A stretch of 33,385 nt of DNA, taken from the NCBI GenBank assembly GCA_946406555.1, contig CAMJLB010000022.1, forward strand, positions 1-33,385, given 5' to 3'. The notes beneath the pieces were generated by a model, which saw nothing but the letters and a program-made list of their open reading frames with translations, was not told where the DNA came from and ran no database searches. Made by a program: the position numbers and the translations under genes. Shown piece after piece: positions 23,013 to 30,621 of the stretch (position 1 is its first letter; every line of letters begins with the position of its first letter). The DNA is from an uncultured Prevotellaceae bacterium. GTDB lineage: Bacteria; Bacteroidota; Bacteroidia; Bacteroidales; Bacteroidaceae.

Positions 23013-25159
23013 TTCTTCATCCCCCGCATGCTCAGCGCAATGCGGTTTCGCCGGCGGTCTACCTCTATCACCCGCACGGTGACGTGCTGGTGCAGACGTA
23101 CCACCTCGTTAGGGTCTTTCACGTATTTGTCGGCCAGTTGCGAGATATGCACCAGGCCGTCCTGGTGCACGCCAATGTCGACGAAGGCACCGAAGTTGGT
23201 GATGTTGGTCACGATGCCGGGCAGCTCCATTCCCTCACAGAGGTCGTCGACAGTCTCTATGCCTTGTGCAAACGAGAATTGTTCGATTTGCTCGCGTGGG
23301 TCGCGGCCGGGTTTCTCCAGTTCGCTCATGATGTCGGTCAGCGTGGGCAGTCCCACCTCGCTGGTGACATACCTCTTTATATCTATGCGCGCACGAAGCT
23401 CTTTCTGCTTCATCAGTTCGGCCACGGTGCAGCCCTGGTCTTTTGCCATCTGCTCCACCACCTTATAGCTCTCGGGGTGCACGGCACTGTTGTCGAGCGG
23501 ATTCTTGGCTCCGGGAATGCGCAGGAATCCCGCACACTGCAGGAAGGCGGCAGGCCCCAGCCGGGGCACCTTCTTCAGCTGGGCACGACTGGTAAAGGCT
23601 CCGTTCTCGCGCCGGTAGTCCACGATGTTCTTGGCCAGCGAGGGTCCCAGCCCGCTCACGTACTGCAGCAGGTGAGTCGATGCGGTGTTCAGGTTCACGC
23701 CCACTTGGTTGACGCAGCTCTCCACCGTCTGGTCCAGCTGCCGCTTCAGCTTTGTCTGGTCCACGTCGTGCTGATACTGCCCCACGCCGATGCTCTTCGG
23801 GTCTATCTTCACCAGTTCGGCCAGGGGGTCCATAAGCCGTCGGCCAATGCTCACGGCACCACGCACGGTGACGTCTTCGTCGGGGAACTCGTCGCGGGCC
23901 ACCTTCGAGGCCGAGTAGACCGACGCTCCGTCTTCGCTGACCACGAAGACGCTCACTCCTGTGCCAATGGTTCCCTCTACAAACGCGCGGGTCTCCCTCG
24001 ATGCCGTGCCGTTGCCTATGGCGATGGCCTCTATCTGATAGTCCTTCAGCATCTGCTGCACATGCATGGTGGCCTGCATGCGCTTGTTCACTGGCGGGTG
24101 CGGGAAGATGGCCTCATGGTGCAGCAGGTTGCCCTGGGCATCGAGACACACCACCTTGCAGCCCGTGCGGAAGCCGGGGTCGATGCCCATGACGCGCTTC
24201 TGCCCCAGAGGGGCACCCAGCAGCAGCTGCCGCAGGTTCTCGGCAAACACGCGTATGGCCTCGTCGTCGGCCTGCTCCTTGCTCAGCCCGGCAAATTCGG
24301 TCTCTATCGATGGTTCCAGAAGGCGCTTGTAACCGTCGGCCACGGCCTCGGATACCAAGCGTTGAGCGTGTGACGTTGAGCGGTTCCCCATGGTCCAGTT
24401 GCGCTGAAGCCGTTCTATGCACTGCTCATCGTCTACCGATATGCTGATGCGCAATATGCCTTCGGCCTCGCCCCGCCGCATGGCCAGCAGACGGTGGCTG
24501 CTGCACCGGCGCAGGGGTTCGCTCCAATCGAAGTAGTCGCTGTATTTCTGGGCCTCATCGGTGTCGGCCTTAGCCTTCACCACCTTCGACGTGACGACGG
24601 CCTCGCGGCGGAAGGCCCCGCGCACCTGCTGACGGGAGCGCTCGTCTTCGCTCACCATCTCGGCTATGATGTCTTGCGCTCCCTGCAGCGCTTCCTCCAC
24701 GCTGGCCACTTCTCCCCCCACGAAACGCTGTGCAGCCTTCTCCAGGTCGGTCTCGCGCGAGCCCATGAGCAGCAGCGTGGCCAACGGCTCCAGGCCCCGT
24801 TCGCGGGCCACCTGTGCGCGTGTGCGCCGCTTGGGTTTGAAGGGCAGGTAGAGGTCTTCCAGCTGGGTGGCATCCCAACAGTCGTCTATGCGCCGTTGCA
24901 ACTCGGGGGTCATCTTCCCGGCCTCTGCGATGGTCTTCACCACCGTCTCCTTACGTTTGGCTATCTCCTGCAGCCGGTCGTAGCGCTCGCTGATGGCAGC
25001 TATCTGTACCTCGTCGAGCCCTCCGGTGCGCTCCTTGCGATAGCGGGCGATGAAGGGTATGGTGCAGCCTTCGTCGATAAGGCTCAGCGTATTGGTCACG
25101 GCACCTTCGGGCAAGCCCAGCGCCTTGGCTATCAGTTCGGCAAAAATCTTATACTCCAT
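23009..25159 (-). CDS. tex: Tex-family S1 RNA-binding transcription accessory protein
   Basis: This 716-residue protein has the full Tex layout: an N-terminal helical region starting KIFAELIAKALGLPEGAV, a YqgF-type RNase-H-like fold (VMGIDPGFRTGCKVV near residue 320), a helix-hairpin-helix pair (VSGLGPSLAKNIVDYRR and KKVPRLGPAAFLQCAGFL, about 485-560) and a C-terminal S1 domain (about 640-712, NITNFGAFVDIGVHQDGLVH). Tex binds nucleic acid and affects transcription in several bacteria; its exact role is unsettled. I chose the ATG at 25159 because homology starts there; an in-frame start at 25228 would lie upstream of the promoter and add unrelated residues. The stop overlaps the start of the small barrel protein gene. 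Confidence 0.95.
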   Translation of the reverse strand: MEYKIFAELIAKALGLPEGAVTNTLSLIDEGCTIPFIARYRKERTGGLDEVQIAAISERYDRLQEIAKRKETVVKTIAEAGKMTPELQRRIDDCWDATQLEDLYLPFKPKRRTRAQVARERGLEPLATLLLMGSRETDLEKAAQRFVGGEVASVEEALQGAQDIIAEMVSEDERSRQQVRGAFRREAVVTSKVVKAKADTDEAQKYSDYFDWSEPLRRCSSHRLLAMRRGEAEGILRISISVDDEQCIERLQRNWTMGNRSTSHAQRLVSEAVADGYKRLLEPSIETEFAGLSKEQADDEAIRVFAENLRQLLLGAPLGQKRVMGIDPGFRTGCKVVCLDAQGNLLHHEAIFPHPPVNKRMQATMHVQQMLKDYQIEAIAIGNGTASRETRAFVEGTIGTGVSVFVVSEDGASVYSASKVARDEFPDEDVTVRGAVSIGRRLMDPLAELVKIDPKSIGVGQYQHDVDQTKLKRQLDQTVESCVNQVGVNLNTASTHLLQYVSGLGPSLAKNIVDYRRENGAFTSRAQLKKVPRLGPAAFLQCAGFLRIPGAKNPLDNSAVHPESYKVVEQMAKDQGCTVAELMKQKELRARIDIKRYVTSEVGLPTLTDIMSELEKPGRDPREQIEQFSFAQGIETVDDLCEGMELPGIVTNITNFGAFVDIGVHQDGLVHISQLADKYVKDPNEVVRLHQHVTVRVIEVDRRRNRIALSMRGMKK

Positions 25160-25203
25160 TGGTTTATCGCATGTCGTTCTTTTGCTGTTTTCAATAGAAG
25201 TTG

Positions 25204-25234
25204 CAAAATTACACAAAAAAAAGAACAATGCAAA
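25204..25234 (-). promoter_or_regulatory. tex: tex promoter
   Basis: TTTG at 25234-25231, a 19-bp spacer and TAATTTTG at 25211-25204 match the Bacteroidetes consensus. It lies 45 bases upstream of the chosen tex start and supports that start. Confidence 0.75.
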
Positions 25235-25264
25235 CTTTTCTCCCCTTTTTTGCCTTTTCCATCT

Positions 25265-25287
25265 TCGGTCTTACCTGTCTTACCTGT
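25265..25287. repeat. short GACAGGTAA direct repeat over the helicase stop codon
   Basis: CTTACCTGT occurs twice, back to back (25270-25287), and the SNF2 stop codon TAA at 25282-25280 lies in one copy. It is a small example of the simple repeats seen at several gene ends here. Confidence 0.5.
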
Positions 25288-28135
25288 CATTATCCATGGG
25301 TATGTGAGGCTCCCCATCTTTACAGATGAACGGCATCACGCTGTCTATCAACGACTGTTTCCTGTCCTGCAGAGTGAGAATCTGCTCTTCGAGCGTACCT
25401 GCCGACACGAAACGATAGACGAAGACCGAACGCTGCTGACCGATGCGATGGGCACGGGCAATAGCCTGTTCTTCGGCCGCCCGGTTCCACCATGGGTCGA
25501 GCAAGAAGACATAGTCGGCAGCCGTCAGATTGAGGCCCACTCCTCCGGCCTTCAGCGAGATGAGGAAGAACTGGCAGTCGGACGACTGCTGGAAGCGGGC
25601 TATCACCTGTTCCCTGTCCTTCGTCTGTCCTGTCAGCAGGGCGTATTCCCAGCCACGACTCGTCATCGCGCTGCCCACCTGTTCCAACAGACTGACGTAT
25701 TCGCTGAAGATGAGCACCTTGTGCTGTGTCTGTCGCAGATTTTCCAAAAAGTCGAAGACCACACTGAGTTTTCCTTCGCCATTGGCTATCTGGCGCAGCC
25801 GCTGCAGGGTCGCAAGTAGGTGAATCTGCCTTCCCTGACTGCCGGCTCCTGGGTCGAGCCACTCGTTGCGGGCCCTCGACAGTTCCTCGGCATACTCGCG
25901 GGCCTGCTGGCTGGTCATCGTACAGGCCACCACCTCGTCTTGCCGTTCAGGCAGGTCGCTGAGCACTTCTTCCTTGGTGCGTTTCAAGAAATAAGGCGCT
26001 ATCAGTCGGCGCAACAGCCGCTTCCTGCTCTTTTCCATCTGTACGGCGATGGGGTTAGCAAAAGAGCTTTGAAACGACCGTGCGTCTCCCAGCAGATGAG
26101 GGTTCAGCACGTTCATCAGGCTCCATAGCTCCTGCAGGTTATTTTCCACGGGCGTTCCGCTGAGTGCCAACCTATGGAGGGCCTTGATCTGCGCGACGGC
26201 CTGATGAATATGCGACGTGGCAGTCTTGAAGGCCTGAGCCTCGTCGAACACCACGATGCCAAACTCTTTCTGTGCAAGCAGTTCCATGTCGTTGAGCAGG
26301 GTACGATAAGTGGTCAGCACCACGTCCCATTGCATCAGCGCCCCCCGTTTGTCTTTCCGCTTGGCAGTATCGCCCGTATAGGTCATCACCAGGAGCGACG
26401 GAGCAAAATGGGTCAGTTCGTTGTGCCAGTTATGTACTACCGAGGCAGGAGCAACGACCAGCGACGTGCGATAGGGCAGATGGAATTGCGCTCCCCCACC
26501 CGCTTCCCTGCCGCGGCCCTGCATCTCTTCATCAGCGAAGAGCATTCCCGGCATTGGCTGCCGCACGGGCAGAGAGACCTTAGCCGCTTCCTTATACTGC
26601 AATAGCATTGCTATCGTCTGGAGCGTCTTGCCGAGTCCCATCTCGTCGGAAAGGCAGCAGCCCGTCTGCGCCACGAAGTTCTTCCATAGCCATTCGAAGC
26701 CCGTCTGCTGATAAGGGCGCAGCGTGGCTTTCAGCTTGCCGCTCACCGCAGCCATTGCTCCTGCGCCAGCATGTTCTCCGCTCTTCGCCTTCAGTTCTTC
26801 GCTTCCCACTTGGCTCCTGTGCCGCCGGAATCCATTTCCCTTCGGCATGCCTATCAGTAACAATTCCGAGTACCGTTGCAGCCATTCGGCTGGAATCAGC
26901 AACAGCTCGCCCGTAGACAGCATATACTCCTGCTCGCCCCTGAGAATCGTGTCGCGAAGGTCGCGGAAGGGAATGCGCAGCCGGCCTTCGTCGATAACCA
27001 CCGTGACCTCCGTCTGCAGCCAGTCGCCCTGCCAGTTGTCGTTCTGCTCCACGCTCAGCGGCCCTATATAATATATGTGGTCGGAGGGCTGCACCACGTC
27101 GACTCCCTGTGCCTTGAGCCTTGGGGCATATTTCCGCAGCCAGTCTATCATTGCGCATAGCGATGGAAAACGTATGCTGCTTCCTTCGCCCGTCACATCT
27201 TTCAGTGCCTCCTTCAGCCGGTGCTCTCCTGCCTTGTCGCGCAACTGTCGCACGAAGCGGAAGCTGCCATCAGTTTCTGTCAGCGTCACCCGTCCGTTCA
27301 TCTTGCTGTCGGGCGCATACTCCAGACTGCCATATCTGAACGTCAACGACAGCATTCGGCTGCCATCGATGGCGGTCTCTGCAGTGAGGCAGGCACGGGG
27401 TACCCCACTTACGTCCGTGATGTCGAAGCCCTCGGCGTTGACCTCAGCCCGGGCCACATGTTTCAATATAAAGCGACGGAAGTAGTCGTTCTCCATCTTC
27501 CGGGGTATCTCCACCTGCCGTTTGCCGACGAAAGGCAGCAGCAGCTGTCCACTGAAGTCATCGCTGAGCATATAGATGCTTTGGCCGAGAACGAAGAGTC
27601 CCGGTTCGTAGGCCAGCACGACGAGTTGACTGTCAGAGAGGTTCTCCACAAGCTCCCTGTCCATGCGGAGCTGCAATCGGTAGGTTGTACCATCCTCATG
27701 CCTATGGAAGTTCATAACGGGTGTCACCTTCCTGGTGCTTTCCAGTTTCAACCGTTCGCTGATGTGGAGCGGGGCTTCCTGGTTTCTGGCATAGATAATA
27801 GGAATGTCCAACTTATCGGCAAGCCCTACGGCTTTGAACACTTGCCTGTCGGCCATCCGCTTCACATGTTGTCTGACGGTCTTCTCCGTCGTGGCCCAGA
27901 AGTCTTTCTCATGTCGGAACACTTTTTTGTTGGCATATTTGGCATAGAGGCTATCGGGGCGCAACTCTTCGCAAAGCGCAGCCAAATCGCGCAAGTCTGC
28001 CTGCCGGGCATCTACCTGAGTGCTCCTTACCGACCCTTCCACAATCATGAACCGACCGGGTGAAGCTACCCGTTTCAGCTCTGCCCCCACGATGCCAAAC
28101 CACTCCTGTGGCCGAAGTATCAGAATCATTTCCAT
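25280..28135 (-). CDS. SNF2-family DEAD/DEAH-type helicase/ATPase
   Basis: This 951-residue Swi2/Snf2-type DNA translocase has a long N-terminal part of about 470 residues without clear motifs. The ATPase core follows: motif I DEMGLGKTLQT near residue 500, motif Ia SLVVAPASVVHNW, motif II VVFDEAQAFK near 632, motif III LALSGTPVENN, and the second lobe with motif V LKAGGVGLNLTAAD and motif VI ARAHRIGQQR near 898. Such proteins move along DNA and remodel protein-DNA complexes, often helping RNA polymerase recycling or repair. A low-complexity linker (about residues 545-560, ADEEMQGRGREAGGG) interrupts the first lobe. It runs the same way as tex, 120 bases upstream of it, with a -7 box of its own. 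The start could also be codon 3. Confidence 0.93.
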   Translation of the reverse strand: MEMILILRPQEWFGIVGAELKRVASPGRFMIVEGSVRSTQVDARQADLRDLAALCEELRPDSLYAKYANKKVFRHEKDFWATTEKTVRQHVKRMADRQVFKAVGLADKLDIPIIYARNQEAPLHISERLKLESTRKVTPVMNFHRHEDGTTYRLQLRMDRELVENLSDSQLVVLAYEPGLFVLGQSIYMLSDDFSGQLLLPFVGKRQVEIPRKMENDYFRRFILKHVARAEVNAEGFDITDVSGVPRACLTAETAIDGSRMLSLTFRYGSLEYAPDSKMNGRVTLTETDGSFRFVRQLRDKAGEHRLKEALKDVTGEGSSIRFPSLCAMIDWLRKYAPRLKAQGVDVVQPSDHIYYIGPLSVEQNDNWQGDWLQTEVTVVIDEGRLRIPFRDLRDTILRGEQEYMLSTGELLLIPAEWLQRYSELLLIGMPKGNGFRRHRSQVGSEELKAKSGEHAGAGAMAAVSGKLKATLRPYQQTGFEWLWKNFVAQTGCCLSDEMGLGKTLQTIAMLLQYKEAAKVSLPVRQPMPGMLFADEEMQGRGREAGGGAQFHLPYRTSLVVAPASVVHNWHNELTHFAPSLLVMTYTGDTAKRKDKRGALMQWDVVLTTYRTLLNDMELLAQKEFGIVVFDEAQAFKTATSHIHQAVAQIKALHRLALSGTPVENNLQELWSLMNVLNPHLLGDARSFQSSFANPIAVQMEKSRKRLLRRLIAPYFLKRTKEEVLSDLPERQDEVVACTMTSQQAREYAEELSRARNEWLDPGAGSQGRQIHLLATLQRLRQIANGEGKLSVVFDFLENLRQTQHKVLIFSEYVSLLEQVGSAMTSRGWEYALLTGQTKDREQVIARFQQSSDCQFFLISLKAGGVGLNLTAADYVFLLDPWWNRAAEEQAIARAHRIGQQRSVFVYRFVSAGTLEEQILTLQDRKQSLIDSVMPFICKDGEPHIPMDNDR

Positions 28136-28156
28136 CTGTCATTGCCGTTGAAAATG

Positions 28157-28164
28157 CAAAATTA
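28157..28164 (-). promoter_or_regulatory. SNF2 gene promoter, -7 box
   Basis: TAATTTTG lies 21 bases before the helicase start. A TTTG at 28184-28181 is 16 bp upstream, shorter than usual. The remaining bases up to the JAMM gene (28185-28326) contain only a weak GC-rich stem (28257-28262 with 28281-28286) without a T-run. Confidence 0.4.
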
Positions 28165-28326
28165 CAAAATCTAACTGTAACAAACGAGCAATTGTAGACG
28201 ATTCTTTGCAAGCTAAGCGTCCATTTAGGCCGAGAGAACGTAGAATGGCCCAAGATGCCCCCACATCATTGTCAGCCGAAGGGGGCGCGAGGGGTGGGTT
28301 TCAGGGAGCGTATGTGGCGATGCGGG

Positions 28327-28728
28327 TCATAAATGTACTTCCTTGTCAACCACCTCACCATTAAGGATCTTGAAGGAGTTCAGGTGGATGCCTTCGCTCA
28401 GGGAGAGGATGGCGTAGCGGATGGTGGGGTCGTTGGCTAAGCGCAGGTCTTCCTGTGAGGGGCGCGAGGGCGAGGCGGGGTGCGAGTGCCAGTTGGCGAG
28501 AATCTTCAGTCCCTTCGAGCGAGCATAGCGGAGGGCGGCGAACTGATCCCTCGGGGCGAAGGAGAAATGCTCGGGCGAATGGTCTATGTTTTCCATCCAG
28601 TAGTTTTCCTTCACTACGGCACCCTCGTCTGCGCCTATGGTGCCCAGCAGGTAGCCGCACGTCTCGTTGGGCAAGTCCTGCCGGGCCTGGCTGATTAATT
28701 CATCTATGATAGTCTGTGGTATAATCAT
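28327..28728 (-). CDS. JAMM/MPN+ metallopeptidase (Mec/HcyD-like)
   Basis: This 133-residue zinc peptidase has the complete JAMM motif: Glu22 in PNETCGYLLG, then His81 and His83 in NWHSHPASP, Ser91 and Asp94 in PSQED. Bacterial relatives next to ThiS-like carriers trim or release the carrier C-terminus: Mec frees cysteine from CysO in Mycobacterium, and HcyD removes a C-terminal extension from HcyS in Wolinella. The carrier two genes upstream ends in Ala-Leu after three glycines, so tail trimming is the likely job. I chose the ATG at 28728; an upstream in-frame GTG at 28755 would add nine residues written by a 7-bp tandem repeat. It is the last gene of the carrier operon. Confidence 0.88.
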   Translation of the reverse strand: MIIPQTIIDELISQARQDLPNETCGYLLGTIGADEGAVVKENYWMENIDHSPEHFSFAPRDQFAALRYARSKGLKILANWHSHPASPSRPSQEDLRLANDPTIRYAILSLSEGIHLNSFKILNGEVVDKEVHL

Positions 28729-28741
28729 AGCGGTAGCAAAT

Positions 28742-28762
28742 TTTTCACTTTTCACTTTTCAC
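28742..28762. repeat. three perfect 7-bp units (TTTTCAC)
   Basis: The units lie between the activating-enzyme gene and the JAMM peptidase gene. The stop codon of the former (28761-28759) lies in the third unit, and a possible GTG start of the latter lies in the second. Confidence 0.8.
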
Positions 28763-29565
28763 TTATGAAGGTCGCAGGCGGTCTGTTCGTAGTCAATGAG
28801 ACGGTCGATGGTGGGCTGAGAGCCGCAGACGGGGCAGGAGTCGCGATGGCGCACAGGCACCGTGCGGAACTGCATCGCCTTGGCATCGAAGGTGAGCAGA
28901 CGGTTGGTGAGCAATTGGCCTACACCCGTGAAGTATTTCAGCGTCTCGGCAGCCTGGATTGTGCCCAACATACCGGCGATGGCCCCCAGCACGCCTGCCT
29001 GCGAACAGGTGGGTACGGCTCCGGCGGGCGGCGGTTCCTTGAACATACAGCGGTAGCAGGCCGTGCCTGGCAGATGTGTAAAGGTCTGGCCGTTGAAGCG
29101 CAGGATGCCGCCGTGGGAAAAGGGCTTGCCTGCCATCACACAGGCATCGTTGATGAGGAACTTCACGGGGAAGTTGTCCGTGCCATCCACGATGAAGTCG
29201 TACTCCTTAATAATATCAAGGGCGTTCGACGAGTCGAGGAACTCGTGGTAGGTGTCCACCTTCACGTCGGGGTTGATGGCCTGGATTTTCTCCTTGGCAC
29301 TCTCCACCTTCGGGCGCCCCACGTCCTTCGTGAAGTGAATCACCTGTCGCTGCAGGTTGTTCAAATCCACCACATCGGCATCGACGATGCCAATGGTGCC
29401 GATGCCTGCCGCTGCAAGGTAGAGCGAGACAGGCGCACCCAGTCCGCCGGCTCCCACTACGAGCACACGCGCGCTCATTATCTTCTCCTGTCCCTCCACG
29501 CCGACATCCTGTAGCAGGATATGGCGCGAATAGCGTTGTATCTGTTCTTCTGTAAAATCTATCAT
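28759..29565 (-). CDS. ThiF/MoeB-like sulfur-carrier activating enzyme (HcyF-like)
   Basis: This 268-residue E1-like enzyme adenylates the C-terminal glycine of a ubiquitin-fold sulfur carrier. Visible are the nucleotide-binding GAGGLG (residues 38-43), Arg73 in NNLQRQV, Asp127/Asp130 in VDGTDNF, the two zinc-binding CxxC pairs (Cys170/Cys173 and Cys244/Cys247) and Cys187 in VPTCSQAG at the position of the catalytic cysteine of the family. There is no C-terminal rhodanese domain, so sulfur must come from another protein, such as the cysteine desulfurase in this locus. Its start overlaps the carrier stop codon by three bases (ATGA), tightly coupling the two. MoeB for molybdopterin or ThiF for thiamine are alternatives, but the JAMM and sulfhydrylase neighbours favour amino-acid sulfur transfer. 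Confidence 0.88.
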   Translation of the reverse strand: MIDFTEEQIQRYSRHILLQDVGVEGQEKIMSARVLVVGAGGLGAPVSLYLAAAGIGTIGIVDADVVDLNNLQRQVIHFTKDVGRPKVESAKEKIQAINPDVKVDTYHEFLDSSNALDIIKEYDFIVDGTDNFPVKFLINDACVMAGKPFSHGGILRFNGQTFTHLPGTACYRCMFKEPPPAGAVPTCSQAGVLGAIAGMLGTIQAAETLKYFTGVGQLLTNRLLTFDAKAMQFRTVPVRHRDSCPVCGSQPTIDRLIDYEQTACDLHK

Positions 29566-29774
29566 AGTGCGCCTCCTCCCATGAAATACAGGAAGTCAAC
29601 CTTGTCGCCCTCCTTGATATCGGTTGTCTCCCAGTCCCCACGCTCGGCAAACTCCTCGTTCACCTGCACCGAGACCATCTCCGGATTTTCCACCAACAGC
29701 TGCTTGATGAGCTCTGCTACATTAATCGGCAGGCTTACCTCCTGCGCCTCTCCATTTACATAAATCTTTGCCAT
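29562..29774 (-). CDS. ThiS-like sulfur carrier protein with C-terminal Ala-Leu tail (HcyS-like)
   Basis: This 70-residue beta-grasp protein begins KIYVNGEAQEVSLP and ends FLYFMGGGAL. ThiS, MoaD and their relatives carry sulfur as a thiocarboxylate on a terminal Gly-Gly. Here Gly66-Gly68 are followed by Ala69-Leu70, so the glycine end must be exposed by a peptidase before it can be activated. The JAMM peptidase in the same operon is the obvious candidate, as HcyD does for HcyS in Wolinella. I chose the ATG at 29774, which begins the conserved sequence and follows a good promoter by 24 bases; an in-frame start at 29801 lies inside that promoter. Thiamine synthesis is an alternative, but no other thi gene is in the window. 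Confidence 0.87.
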   Translation of the reverse strand: MAKIYVNGEAQEVSLPINVAELIKQLLVENPEMVSVQVNEEFAERGDWETTDIKEGDKVDFLYFMGGGAL

Positions 29775-29798
29775 ATTTCTTACGTTTGAGTTCGGGTG

Positions 29799-29830
29799 CA
29801 AAGGTACGATGATTTTGCGGGTGCAGCAAT
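29799..29830 (-). promoter_or_regulatory. promoter of the sulfur-carrier operon
   Basis: ATTG at 29830-29827, a 20-bp spacer and TACCTTTG at 29806-29799 on the minus strand. The -33 box differs from TTTG by one base. It drives the carrier, activating-enzyme and JAMM genes. Confidence 0.7.
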
Positions 29831-29849
29831 CCCACAGTCAGGGTAAATC

Positions 29850-29871
29850 GCATACCACATCTTGGGTATGC
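29850..29871. promoter_or_regulatory. central dyad operator between divergent promoters
   Basis: GCATACC and GGTATGC form a perfect 7-bp dyad with an 8-bp spacer. Its centre (29860.5) is exactly the midpoint of the two promoters, about 68 bases upstream of each expected start. That position suits one shared activator; the regulator is not in the window and its family is unknown. Confidence 0.65.
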
Positions 29872-29890
29872 AAAATGCCATAAACGGGCG

Positions 29891-29922
29891 ATTGCCGGAA
29901 TGCCAGATTCGCCGTACCTTTG
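29891..29922 (+). promoter_or_regulatory. promoter of the dsrE-like gene
   Basis: ATTG at 29891-29894, a 20-bp spacer and TACCTTTG at 29915-29922, the mirror image of the carrier-operon promoter. The start codon follows 28 bases later. Confidence 0.7.
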
Positions 29923-29949
29923 CACCCAGAAACTCAAACGCAGATTTTT

Positions 29950-30621
29950 ATGGCAGAACACAAAAAACTAAGCATCATCGCTTTCAGTGGCGATTTCGAC
30001 AAACTGACGGCCGTATTCACATTAGGTACGGGCGCGGCAGCAGTGGGCTACGAGGTGAACATCTTCTTCACCTTCTGGGGCCTCGACGCCATCAAGCAGG
30101 AGCAAGGCCGTGCTTTCATCGGTTCCAACTGGCTGACAAAGCTCTTCGGCTACATGATGGGCGGCCTGCACGTTACGCCCACCAGCCGCTTCAACTACCT
30201 CGGAGCAGGTCCCAAGATTTTCCGCTACCTCATGCACAAGAACAATGTGGCCACGCTCGAAGAACTCGTTGAGGCCGCAAAGGCGCTCGGCATCAACCTC
30301 TATGCCTGCGAGATGGCCATGCACGTGCTCGGTCTGAAGAAAGAAGACTTCATTCCAGAGGTGAAGGACGTGCTCGGCGTGGCCTCATTCCTGCAGCCAC
30401 AGAGTGGTCTCGGCCTGACGGTGGAAACGGATGTCGAGCGTGTCGAGGCCGAGTGTTTCCATGTAGGCGGCCTGCGGGGTCATCAGGGCTCCGAGGTTGG
30501 TTATGAGTTCCGTCTTCACCCGTGCGGTGAAGGCCATGCGCTTGCCGACGCGCTTGACGCGGGCCTGCAGCACCGGCGATGGCGACAGGCTCCAGTCGAA
30601 ACGTCCGTAGTCGATGAGTAG
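29950..30621 (+). CDS. DsrE/DsrF-like sulfur-relay protein with aberrant C-terminus
   Basis: Residues 1-149 are a DsrE/DsrF/DsrH-like fold: LSIIAFSGDFDKLTAVFTLGTGA at the start, FFTFWGLDAIK, and Cys120 in YACEMAMHVLG at the place where family members carry sulfur. Such proteins pass persulfide sulfur between partners. The family normally ends shortly after the VLGVASFLQ strand, about 155-160 residues. Here the frame runs on for 74 more residues that are simply the antisense reading of the convergent sulfhydrylase gene, to a stop at 30619-30621. The true 3' end was lost with the end of the facing gene. The domain itself is nearly complete, so the protein may still fold and work. I chose the ATG at 29950, not the in-frame one at 29920 that overlaps the promoter. 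Confidence 0.8.
   Translation: MAEHKKLSIIAFSGDFDKLTAVFTLGTGAAAVGYEVNIFFTFWGLDAIKQEQGRAFIGSNWLTKLFGYMMGGLHVTPTSRFNYLGAGPKIFRYLMHKNNVATLEELVEAAKALGINLYACEMAMHVLGLKKEDFIPEVKDVLGVASFLQPQSGLGLTVETDVERVEAECFHVGGLRGHQGSEVGYEFRLHPCGEGHALADALDAGLQHRRWRQAPVETSVVDE

Larger units (their letters stand above)
29783..29940. repeat. inverted repeat formed by two mirror-image promoters
   Basis: The left arm (29783-29808) and right arm (29913-29940) are near-identical on opposite strands, sharing CGTACCTTTGCACCC exactly and then GAA(A)CTCAAACG. The identical cores are centred at 29860.5, so carrier operon and dsrE-like gene have matching promoters and matching early mRNA. Confidence 0.85.

Noticed and set aside
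23084..25819. Plus-strand open frames of 429 and 441 codons over tex and the helicase
   Set aside because: Antisense of two well-supported genes; the codon bias of GC-rich genes leaves the opposite strand open.
28257..28286. GC-rich stem between the JAMM and helicase genes as a terminator
   Set aside because: Only six base pairs with a long loop and no T-run on either strand.
29562..29774. Thiamine or molybdopterin role for the ThiS-like carrier
   Set aside because: No other thi or moa gene is present; the Ala-Leu tail, JAMM peptidase and MetY-like neighbour fit amino-acid sulfur transfer better, though this is not excluded.
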